A stretch of DNA of 64,000 nucleotides from NCBI GenBank assembly GCA_022573715.1, contig JACZTL010000001.1, forward strand, positions 222,471-286,470. The letters run 5' to 3'. A program made the position numbers and the translations under genes. Below, in pieces: positions 8,420 to 15,024 of this stretch. This DNA comes from Bacteroidota bacterium (GTDB lineage: Bacteria; Bacteroidota; Ignavibacteria; Ignavibacteriales; Ignavibacteriaceae). Below the pieces are notes generated by a model. The model made no database searches, had not been told where the DNA came from, and saw only the letters and a list, made by a program, of their open reading frames with translations. Positions within the stretch are counted from its first letter, which is position 1; each line of letters begins with the position of its first letter.

Positions 8420-8974
8420 CTATCGCTTTATTACTTTTAATTTAAAATAAACTTCCTCGGGTGAGAAAACACCGGCAAAAAATCTTTCGTAAATAACAGG
8501 CTCAATGTTTACAATATAATCCATCCAACTAAGTGCCGAAAAATTAGATGTAATGAATTTTTTCTCTATAATTTCAAATTGAGCTTTACCTTCATAGTTG
8601 GTTCGGTGGTCTAATTTCCATTTTTCGTAAAATTTTAGTTCTCGGTTTCCAATAAATTCGTAATTATCAAAAGTCCTGATTGAAAAAGGAATTTTGTGGT
8701 CGGGTTCTCCAAAGTACTTTGTATTTAAAAAGAAAGGGGCATAAACTATTATTATTCCGTCAGGTTTAGCTATTCTGTAAAGTTCGGAAACAGTATTGTG
8801 GAAATTATCCAAATGCTCTAAAATATGAGATGCATAAATTTCGTCAAATGTGTTTTCTTCAAAAGGATAGGGAAATTTATTTAAATCGTGAATTTGGTTT
8901 CCTCCGTAATCTACAACATCCAAATTTACATAACCTTCTTTTAGATCTTTACCGCAGCCGATGTTTAGTTTCAT
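8420..8974 (-). CDS. Class I SAM-dependent methyltransferase A
   Basis: This is a 184-residue methyltransferase of the small Methyltransf_11 type. It begins MKLNIGCGKDLKEGYVNLD, which is the SAM-binding motif I (NIGCG). An acidic pair VDYGG, the motif FDEIYASHILEHLDN, and the post-IV segment LYRIAKPDGIIIVYAPFFLN follow. The start at 8974 is preferred over 9067 because the longer reading frame runs through the terminator hairpin and adds a non-family hydrophobic segment. It is 98% identical to methyltransferase B (four changes in 184 residues). Proteins like this often modify sugars or lipids, but the acceptor is unknown. It is first in the unit, 136 bases ahead of the lipoprotein gene. Confidence 0.85.
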   Translation of the reverse strand: MKLNIGCGKDLKEGYVNLDVVDYGGNQIHDLNKFPYPFEENTFDEIYASHILEHLDNFHNTVSELYRIAKPDGIIIVYAPFFLNTKYFGEPDHKIPFSIRTFDNYEFIGNRELKFYEKWKLDHRTNYEGKAQFEIIEKKFITSNFSALSWMDYIVNIEPVIYERFFAGVFSPEEVYFKLKVIKR

Positions 8975-9050
8975 TTTGTAATTATATGTTTGTTCTTGAA
9001 ACTTAAAGTTAAAATAAATACAGATAATAAAAAAACTATACCAAAACAAA

Positions 9051-9081
9051 AAACCCGATTTCTTCAAAAAATCGGGTTTTT
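9051..9081 (-). terminator. Terminator hairpin between duplicated units
   Basis: The same hairpin as at 4881-4911 (AAACCCGATTT / AAATCGGGTTT) lies between the end of propeller B (9162) and the start of methyltransferase A (8974). On the minus strand it is followed by TTTTTTGTTTT. Its place at the unit joint suggests it was the site of unequal recombination that made the duplication. Confidence 0.85.
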
Positions 9082-9148
9082 CTACACAACACTAATGTCA
9101 AAAAGCTTATTTATCATTACGACATTTGTCGTTATTTCATTAATACTT

Positions 9149-9176
9149 GTCCGCCGTAGTATTAACGAAGGAGGAT
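9149..9176. repeat. Palindromic repeat at the 3' end of propeller gene B
   Basis: This is the same element as at 4979-5006 (GTCCGCCGTAG ... GAAGGAGGAT), covering the last codons and stop of propeller B. Its presence in both copies implies it was inserted before the tandem duplication or spread by gene conversion. Confidence 0.65.
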
Positions 9177-11981
9177 CATTTTCTTAGTCTGTACAAAATT
9201 ATCCGCACGCCCCGGCGTGTAAACTTGCAATCTGTAGAAATAAACACCGCTCGATAATCCGCCTGTGGCGGATGAAGCATTAAAGTTTATGGTATGATTG
9301 CCAGCAGAAAATTCTTTATTAACTATATCTTTTACCTTCCTTCCCAAAGCATCAAACAATGTTAATTGTACATTGCCTGTTTGCGGCAAAGAGAATTTAA
9401 TTGTTGTTGAAGGATTAAAAGGATTGGGGTAGTTTTGAGAAAGCGTATAGTTAGCTGGAATGCCCAATTCATCCTCTACAGAAACAAGTGTCTGTTTTGC
9501 ACTATAAATACCGGCTCCGTGAGTTGCCACAACCACCAATCCATCAGAGTCTCTAGTTTTGACCATTGGGCTTACAACATTCCCAATAGTAGTAGAACCT
9601 TCCTGCGCCCAAACAGTTGATGTTCCGTCTATATCAGAAGTTGAATACAAACCTGTACTTGTAGCAACATAAAAAATTGTATTATTTGGATCAAAATCAC
9701 TTACCGAGATCCATCTTACTGAAGGACCGTTTCCTGAACCATCGGCATTTTCTTCTAAATTTCCGCTTATATCACTCCAGGTTGTTCCACCGTTATCTGA
9801 AGACCAAATACTTTTAATGCTATAGTTAGAAAAAACAACAATCATATTGACACCGGCATCGTCTACAGCTATACAATTTACATAACCTGTTGGTAGTCCT
9901 TTACCTGTACTTATATCTGTTGCTGTAGGGTTGCCTGTGTTTGCCCCTGTAATTTTAAGTATTTTACCGTTACTACCACCTACAAATAATATGTTTGCAG
10001 GAGACTTTGTAACAGCTAATGCTGAAACTGATCCGCCTGTGGTAGCATTAGTTAATACATTCCAAGTAGGTGTCCCTGACCCTCCCCCAACATCATTACT
10101 TCTAAGTACACTATCGCCTTGAGCAAAATACATAATATTATTATCATTTCGGTCTAATATAAATGGATTAACAAATGCAAATTGACCGGTATAAGGTGGC
10201 TGTATGAAATCACCAAATCCGTTTTGAAGTACACCTGCTGAATTATATATATGTCTAAATAGCCAACCTCTCTGGGCTTCTATATAAATTGTGTATTCAT
10301 TTGCACCCGTTTTTCTAACAGCAGCAAAAGCGCCGTCACCGCCGTGATTCCAATCAACCCAATCTGTGTTAAAATCAGTTGAAAATGTTATATAGTTTCC
10401 GTTATCCTGCATTCCGCCTGCAATAACCGGATCTCCAGAAGTTGTTGGATCTATATCAATTGCATAAAATTGTGAAGTAACATACCCTCTGTTGCCATCA
10501 TCCCAGACAACATTTGCAGCAGTTATATCATCAGTCAAACTTATTCCTCCGTCGCTACCTGATATTGCTGCATTTGGTATTTGGCTGCTACCAAAAACAA
10601 ACGAGTGTTGGTCGGGATGATGGTTTGCATATTGAGTTATATTATTAACAATTGCATATCCTCCAATCCAGTGTGTCCCTGAGTTTGCTCCGGAGTTTGA
10701 AGGAATTGCTGTAGAAAAACCATCCGTAGTTCTATATAAATTTGTCCCGCCAAAAACAACAAAATCTGGGTCATCAGATTTCACTTTAAGTAACATATTA
10801 TAAGAACCTTGAACATCTACACCTGCAACATCACCAGCAGGTGCAGGTAAATTTGCAGTAAAATTTTCCCAAGTTCCGCCTGAACCTGAACCGTCACCTG
10901 AAACATATGTGTATTTCCAAAGCTGGGTACCTGTTGCACCTGCATTAGTATATACCCAAAAATAAACAACATCTTCATTTGAAGGAGCAATTGCTATAAC
11001 ATTACGGCCATATACTGTAGGAAAACCTGTTGGTGTAATGATTGTCCAGGTAACACCATCATCCGGTGAACGTGAAATACCTGCATCATCTACACCGGAT
11101 GGAACAGTTGCATATATAACACCGGTGCTCGTTATTTGTACATCAGACATAGTGTTATTACTAATAGTACTTAGGTTAGTAACCCAACTCGTACCACCAT
11201 TTTGACTTCTTTGTATTCCATTTATTGCTGCAGCAAAAACAGCACCCGTGGCTTTATTAACAGCAATATTATTAATATATCTCCATTGATTACTAAAAGT
11301 TTGAACTTTACCATCAGAAGTTGAGGGTAACAATGTCCAGGTTTCACCGTTATCAGTAGACTTATAAATACCATCACCTCTAAATGGTGCTCCATCAGCA
11401 CCAGCAGAGCCTCCTTGTGCTTCACCTGTGCCAACATACCAGGTATCTTCATTACCAAGCCTTGTATCCTGGGCAATACATGTTATACTATGTATTGAAT
11501 CAGGTGAAAGTTTATTAACCCATGTATCACCGGCATCTGTTGATTTATAAATACCGCCTGAAGCACCGCCGGCAATAATTATTACTGTATTGGCATTAAA
11601 ATGTGTGAGATCATTTGTCCTAACATCAACAGCTAAAGCTCTGGTTCTTCCGCCCCTGTTAATCGGTCCTCTTTTGCTCCAGGTTAATGTGTTTATTCCT
11701 TTACCTTTTGCCAGATTAATGTTCTCGACTTTAGGTAAGGTGGAAGCAAACTTCAATTCTTTCTGTCTGATGTTTTCCGGTATCTTACCCGTTGCCGGAT
11801 CTGCAAGCATTTTTCTTTCAAATTCTATTCTTCCATAAGGATCATCGGCTATTGCGATTGAGGCTTTGGCAAATACTTGTTTTTGAACTACTGTAGTTTT
11901 ACTTGTATTATTTAAAAGAAAAGCTGCAGCACCCATAATCAAAATGATTACAGGTATAAAAAGTAGATTCTTTTTATGCAT
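9162..11981 (-). CDS. T9SS-secreted beta-propeller (Asp-box/VPS10-like) protein B
   Basis: This is a 939-residue paralogue of protein A. It has an N-terminal signal or anchor helix (residues 5-24) and a region DPATGKIPENIRQKELKFAS. A propeller follows that opens RGPINRGGRTRALAVD and carries Asp-box repeats such as KSTDAGDTW, KSTDNGETW and SSDNGGTTW. HHPDQHSF near 451, SDGG and GGMQDNG are kept. The C-terminal sorting domain (LSQNYPNPFNPSTT to KKMILLR) differs from that of A at only about five positions in the last 100 residues, whereas the body is much less similar. It lies 35 bases downstream of lipoprotein B. Its substrate or partner is unknown. A palindrome (9257-9273) inside the sorting domain matches the one in A. 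Confidence 0.9.
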   Translation of the reverse strand: MHKKNLLFIPVIILIMGAAAFLLNNTSKTTVVQKQVFAKASIAIADDPYGRIEFERKMLADPATGKIPENIRQKELKFASTLPKVENINLAKGKGINTLTWSKRGPINRGGRTRALAVDVRTNDLTHFNANTVIIIAGGASGGIYKSTDAGDTWVNKLSPDSIHSITCIAQDTRLGNEDTWYVGTGEAQGGSAGADGAPFRGDGIYKSTDNGETWTLLPSTSDGKVQTFSNQWRYINNIAVNKATGAVFAAAINGIQRSQNGGTSWVTNLSTISNNTMSDVQITSTGVIYATVPSGVDDAGISRSPDDGVTWTIITPTGFPTVYGRNVIAIAPSNEDVVYFWVYTNAGATGTQLWKYTYVSGDGSGSGGTWENFTANLPAPAGDVAGVDVQGSYNMLLKVKSDDPDFVVFGGTNLYRTTDGFSTAIPSNSGANSGTHWIGGYAIVNNITQYANHHPDQHSFVFGSSQIPNAAISGSDGGISLTDDITAANVVWDDGNRGYVTSQFYAIDIDPTTSGDPVIAGGMQDNGNYITFSTDFNTDWVDWNHGGDGAFAAVRKTGANEYTIYIEAQRGWLFRHIYNSAGVLQNGFGDFIQPPYTGQFAFVNPFILDRNDNNIMYFAQGDSVLRSNDVGGGSGTPTWNVLTNATTGGSVSALAVTKSPANILFVGGSNGKILKITGANTGNPTATDISTGKGLPTGYVNCIAVDDAGVNMIVVFSNYSIKSIWSSDNGGTTWSDISGNLEENADGSGNGPSVRWISVSDFDPNNTIFYVATSTGLYSTSDIDGTSTVWAQEGSTTIGNVVSPMVKTRDSDGLVVVATHGAGIYSAKQTLVSVEDELGIPANYTLSQNYPNPFNPSTTIKFSLPQTGNVQLTLFDALGRKVKDIVNKEFSAGNHTINFNASSATGGLSSGVYFYRLQVYTPGRADNFVQTKKMILLR
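9257..9273. repeat. Palindrome inside the sorting domain of propeller B
   Basis: ATCCGCCTGTGGCGGAT is identical to the element at 5087-5103 and sits at the same codons (SATGG). Confidence 0.7.
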
Positions 11982-12016
11982 AATTATATCCTTGATTTAT
12001 TATTAATTATTTAATT

Positions 12017-12475
12017 TCATTTTAATGTATAACCATAAACTTGATAATTCGGTAAAGTTTTATCTATATTTTCTATATGTGATACTAATGCGGTAAATTC
12101 TTGTCCTTCTTTTAATCCGGGATAAGAATCTTCCATATTAGGGAACAACTCTTTGGAAGTAGGGGCTAATGTAAATTGGAACTTAATTTTTATTTCTGAA
12201 TTAATTGTAAGAGAAGGAAAGCCTGCACCGTATTCTGCACCTTTAACCTTAACCATTGCTATACAAGGTGCTTTAGAGCATGGGTCATTTGAATCTTTAT
12301 TTTCTGCTACGGATTCAATTTTTGTTATTTCACCATTAATTCTGGCGTGTCCGGGGGGAATTTTACTTATTATCTTTTGAGGAGGTATTTTTTCTTTTTT
12401 GATTGTACTGCACCCTGTATATAATACAGTCACAGAAAATATTAATAGAATCAAATAAAAAGTTTTTAGTTTCAT
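12017..12475 (-). CDS. Small lipoprotein B, upstream partner of propeller B
   Basis: This is a lipoprotein of 152 residues starting at the ATG at 12475. The signal peptide ends in lipobox LYTGC and is almost the same as that of lipoprotein A. The mature domain (beta-strand-rich, with a Cys pair in DPCSKAPCIAM) does not resemble lipoprotein A beyond a loose strand pattern. It is 35 bases upstream of propeller B and downstream of methyltransferase B, so it is part of the same unit. I recognise no named family. Confidence 0.75.
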   Translation of the reverse strand: MKLKTFYLILLIFSVTVLYTGCSTIKKEKIPPQKIISKIPPGHARINGEITKIESVAENKDSNDPCSKAPCIAMVKVKGAEYGAGFPSLTINSEIKIKFQFTLAPTSKELFPNMEDSYPGLKEGQEFTALVSHIENIDKTLPNYQVYGYTLK

Positions 12476-12612
12476 ATTATCAATCACCTAAGAATATAAT
12501 TTAAATATGAATTTATGTCTGAAAGAAACAATTAATAATTAGGATTAACTTTTGCTTCTTGAAAATGTAGATAGAAACTAATAAAATATTGTTTTTAATG
12601 CAATAAAAAAAT

Positions 12613-13167
12613 CTACTGCTTTATTACTTTTAATTTAAAATAAACTTCTTCTGGTGAGAAAATACCTGCAAAAAATCTTTCGTAAATAACAGGCTCAATG
12701 TTTACAATATAATCCATCCAACTAAGTGCCGAAAAATGAGATGTAATGAATTTTTTCTCGATAATTTCAAATTGAGCTTTACCTTCATAGTTGGTTCGGT
12801 GGTCTAATTTCCATTTTTCGTAAAATTTTAGTTCCCGGTTTCCAATAAATTCGTAATTATCAAAAGTCCTGATTGAAAAAGGAATTTTGTGGTCGGGTTC
12901 TCCAAAGTACTTTGTATTTAAAAAGAAAGGGGCATAAACTATTATTATTCCGTTAGGTTTAGCTATTCTGTAAAGTTCGGAAACAGTATTGTGGAAATTA
13001 TCCAAATGCTCTAAAATATGAGATGCATAAATTTCGTCAAAAGTGTTTTCTTCAAAAGGATAGGGAAATTTATTTAAATCATGAATTTGGTTTCCTCCGT
13101 AATCTACAACATCCAAATTTACATAACCTTCTTTTAGATCTTTACCGCAGCCGATGTTTAGTTTCAT
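12613..13167 (-). CDS. Class I SAM-dependent methyltransferase B
   Basis: This 184-residue copy of methyltransferase A differs at Asn for Asp in KPNGIIIV, His for Asn in TSHFSALS, Ile for Val in FAGIFSPEE, and the last residue (Gln for Arg). Motif I (NIGCGKD) and the EHLDN segment are intact, so both copies should be active. The start at 13167 is chosen as in copy A; the longer frame to 13242 overlaps the terminator hairpin. It heads unit B, just behind the terminator of the rlpA-like gene, so its promoter must lie in about 75 bases (13168-13243). Confidence 0.85.
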   Translation of the reverse strand: MKLNIGCGKDLKEGYVNLDVVDYGGNQIHDLNKFPYPFEENTFDEIYASHILEHLDNFHNTVSELYRIAKPNGIIIVYAPFFLNTKYFGEPDHKIPFSIRTFDNYEFIGNRELKFYEKWKLDHRTNYEGKAQFEIIEKKFITSHFSALSWMDYIVNIEPVIYERFFAGIFSPEEVYFKLKVIKQ

Positions 13168-13243
13168 TTTGTAATTATATGTTTGTTCTTGAAACTTAAA
13201 GTTAAAATAAATACAGATAATAAAAAAACTATACCAAAACAAA

Positions 13244-13274
13244 AAACCCGATTTCTTTAAGAAATCGGGTTTTT
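13244..13274 (-). terminator. Terminator hairpin after the rlpA-like gene
   Basis: AAACCCGATTTC pairs with GAAATCGGGTTT over a TTTAA loop, a compensated variant of the hairpins at 4881 and 9051. It ends the rlpA-like gene on the minus strand and marks the right border of the tandem duplication. Confidence 0.85.
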
Positions 13275-13296
13275 ATTATTAGATGGAGATGTAAAA

Positions 13297-13785
13297 TTAA
13301 AACATTACCGGTGAATTTATCTCATTAAAATGTATTTCTTCTATTTTAACTTTTATTACTCCTCTTGGTATCATACCCAAAGCTAAAGCAGATGCTTTTG
13401 AAAGATCGATGCTTCGTCCTTCAATATATGGACCTCTGTCATTAATCCTTACAATTACTTCTTTACCGTTTTTTAAATTAGTAACTCTTAGGTAAGTGCC
13501 GAATTTCATCGATTTGTGAGCAGCAGTAAATGACATTTGATCATAAATCTCCCCGTTTGCCGTAAGACGACCGTGAAATTTTGGACCGTACCAAGATGCA
13601 GTCCATATCCCTAATTTAAAATAATTCGGTTCAACTGAAATATCAGATTTTGTATTTGAAATAAGACCATTGTTTTCAATAATGATACGGGTAACAAAAT
13701 CCGGGGTAGTTGAAAGACCGGAAAATTTAAACCCCCCTGCAGCAAATAATACAATTATTATCAGAATTTTTATAAATCCTTTCAA
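13297..13785 (-). CDS. rlpA: RlpA-like septal/cell-wall protein (double-psi beta-barrel)
   Basis: This is an exported protein of 162 residues with a signal or anchor helix (residues 5-19). The RlpA double-psi barrel spans residues about 52-150: [57 protein letters not shown] and [15 protein letters not shown]. RlpA proteins act as lytic transglycosylases on denuded glycan strands or bind them at the septum. Here there is no SPOR domain, which is usual for short forms, and no clear lipobox. It is monocistronic, with the hairpin at 13244 as terminator. Confidence 0.85.
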   Translation of the reverse strand: MKGFIKILIIIVLFAAGGFKFSGLSTTPDFVTRIIIENNGLISNTKSDISVEPNYFKLGIWTASWYGPKFHGRLTANGEIYDQMSFTAAHKSMKFGTYLRVTNLKNGKEVIVRINDRGPYIEGRSIDLSKASALALGMIPRGVIKVKIEEIHFNEINSPVMF

Positions 13786-14227
13786 AAAATTGCCTCTTTG
13801 GTTGTTATAAAATAATCTTACACTTTAAAATTATCTCCATTATAACAGTTCGGCAATAGAATCTACAGAAAATAAGCTGTATTTAGCAATATACAAATAT
13901 CCGACTATTCTAGTTTTTTGGTCGAAAATTAACTTTTTTTATTTGATTTTATTATGAAAACAGTGTTTCTATTTGTTTTATAATTGATTATGATTTTTCT
14001 CTCAACTTTATTCTATATAAATTGATGTAACTTGTAAAATACAAAAAGTATTTGAGGTTAGTTAAACTTAGGTTTTAAAAATTTAATTTAATGGGTTAAA
14101 TTGTAGAGATATTTTCCCAAAAGGATGGCTATGCTATAAGAATAAATTAAAAAAAACAGACCTACATAATTATTAAACTTTGATATATCTATTGATATTT
14201 TTTTTAATAACTTATATTAATTGTCGC

Positions 14228-14245
14228 ATCCGTCAGCTGACGGAT
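14228..14245. repeat. 18-bp perfect palindrome
   Basis: ATCCGTCAGCTGACGGAT is self-complementary over its full length. It differs from the tip of the RNase P RNA hairpin at 44366-44383 (ATCCGTTAGCTAACGGAT) only by one compensatory base-pair change. Confidence 0.8.
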
Positions 14246-14277
14246 TGAAATTGCGGGTTTAATTCACTGTATATAAT

Positions 14278-14306
14278 TTGACAAGAGTACGTTTAATATA
14301 TATATT
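14278..14306 (+). promoter_or_regulatory. Strong sigma70-type promoter candidate for the tRNA island
   Basis: TTGACA (14278-14283), a 17-base spacer and TATATT (14301-14306) lie about 55 bases upstream of the degenerate tRNA and 160 bases upstream of the intact tRNA-fMet. The match and the spacing are close to ideal. It may be the promoter of the former first tRNA that now also drives the intact gene. Confidence 0.55.
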
Positions 14307-14359
14307 TCAAACCTAAATTTTACATAGTGGGTCCGTCATTGAAGCAAAACTTCATTGAC

Positions 14360-14426
14360 AAGATAAAGTGGAGCAATAAATAAAAGCGAGTCGGGTTTAT
14401 CCGCCGTAGGTGGACTCATAATTCGA
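14360..14426 (+). pseudogene. Degenerate initiator-tRNA copy interrupted by a palindrome
   Basis: Pieces of the tRNA-fMet downstream are recognisable in order: GTGGAGCAAT (14368-14377, D-arm), GTCGGG (14390-14395, 5' anticodon stem) and CTCATAA plus TTCGA (14415-14426, anticodon loop and 3' stem). Between stem and loop sits TCCGCCGTAGGTGGA (14400-14414), a member of the dispersed palindrome family. The acceptor and T-arms are not found. It cannot fold into a tRNA and is read as a remnant. Confidence 0.6.
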
Positions 14427-14466
14427 CATAAAATAGAAATTTAGTTCTTTATAAAATAATTTACAT

Positions 14467-14539
<73 letters not shown>

Positions 14540-14545
14540 CTAAAT

Positions 14546-14572
14546 AAAATCCGGCATATACCGGATTTTATT
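14546..14572 (+). terminator. Hairpin after tRNA-fMet
   Basis: AAAATCCGG / CCGGATTTT with a CATATA loop is followed by ATTATTTT. It lies between the tRNA and the GIY-YIG start at 14582, so the nuclease gene would need read-through. A near-copy follows the second tRNA 3' end at 14881-14905. Confidence 0.7.
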
Positions 14573-14581
14573 ATTTTAAAT

Positions 14582-14833
14582 ATGAAATCTTTTACAGTAT
14601 ATGTTATTAAAAGTAGAGAAGGTTTTCATTACACCGGTATGACTGAAAACCTTCCTCTAAGAATAAAACAACACAACAATAAAGAACTTTCTTTCTGGAC
14701 TAAAAGAGGTTCAGTTTGGAAACTAGTCTATAAAGAAAAGTTCTATACAAAAAAAGAAGCGTTGAAAAGAGAAAAGTGGTTTAAGTCAGGTGTTGGTAGA
14801 GAATTCCTAAAAAATAATGTTAATGAATATTAA
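14582..14833 (+). CDS. Stand-alone GIY-YIG nuclease domain protein
   Basis: This 83-residue protein is one GIY-YIG domain: YVIKSREGFHYTG (the GIY and YIG strands), MTENLPLRIKQHNN with the conserved Arg, YKEKFYTKKEALKREKWFKS with the Glu of the active-site helix, and GREFLK. Length matches the short UvrC-N/YhbQ-like group. The ATG at 14582 is chosen; the open frame reaches back to 14513, but that part is tRNA sequence. The gene is wedged between the intact tRNA-fMet and a second copy of the tRNA 3' end, as if it came in with its own tRNA 3' half. A homing-like or tRNA-directed integration role is inference. Confidence 0.85.
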   Translation: MKSFTVYVIKSREGFHYTGMTENLPLRIKQHNNKELSFWTKRGSVWKLVYKEKFYTKKEALKREKWFKSGVGREFLKNNVNEY

Positions 14834-14836
14834 TTA

Positions 14837-14905
14837 TTGCTGGTTCAATCCGCCGTGGCGGACAGCCCCCGCTACTAAATAAAATCCGGCATTTGCCGGA
14901 TTTTT
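14837..14905 (+). repeat. Displaced 3' end of tRNA-fMet plus terminator, split by a palindrome
   Basis: TTGCTGGTTCAA (14837-14848) matches the tRNA T-arm with one change. TCCGCCGTGGCGGA (14849-14862), a dispersed palindrome, follows, then CAGCCCCCGCTACTA, identical to the tRNA 3' end, and a copy of the tRNA terminator (14881-14905). With the tRNA at 14513-14572 it forms direct repeats flanking the GIY-YIG gene. Confidence 0.8.
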
Positions 14906-15024
14906 AATATCCACTATTTGTGTAAAAAACATCCTTTTTATTTGTACTTACACAATCTTTTCTCAATATTTAAAATATTAATTAAATCTTTTATAGATAG
15001 ATATTTACTTTCTTAGGAGAAGTT

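Larger units (their letters stand above)
4881..9050 (-). repeat. Tandem duplication, unit A (about 4.17 kb)
   Basis: Read on the minus strand, unit A holds a methyltransferase (8420-8974), a lipoprotein (7873-8283), a T9SS propeller protein (4992-7850) and the terminator hairpin. The neighbouring unit B (9051-13243) has the same order. Near-identity is seen from the hairpin through the methyltransferase and into the lipoprotein signal peptide, and again across the last 100 codons of the propeller gene and its 3' flank. The region between is only distantly similar. Confidence 0.85.
9051..13243 (-). repeat. Tandem duplication, unit B (about 4.19 kb)
   Basis: Unit B repeats the order of unit A: methyltransferase (12613-13167), lipoprotein (12017-12475), propeller (9162-11981), terminator. 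Its left flank matches that of unit A for about 110 bases beyond the gene end, and its right flank matches the junction between the units. The offset between matching hairpins is 4170 and 4193 bases. Confidence 0.85.
13786..14466. other. Gene-free stretch with palindromes and a degenerate tRNA
   Basis: No credible open reading frame is seen in these 680 bases. The left 440 bases are AT-rich and featureless. The right part holds the palindrome at 14228-14245, a strong promoter-like pair at 14278-14306, a hairpin at 14335-14359 (GTCATTGAAG / CTTCATTGAC) and a degenerate tRNA-fMet copy ending at 14426. Confidence 0.7.

Noticed and set aside
8975..9067. N-terminal extension of methyltransferase A (and 13168-13242 for B)
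   Set aside because: The extension is translated terminator hairpin and leader. The SAM motif begins right after the internal ATG, which gives the normal family start.
4881..13274. CRISPR-like or phage-like reading of the repeats
   Set aside because: The repeats are two long gene-bearing units and short palindromes, with no regular spacer pattern, no cas genes and no phage structural genes.
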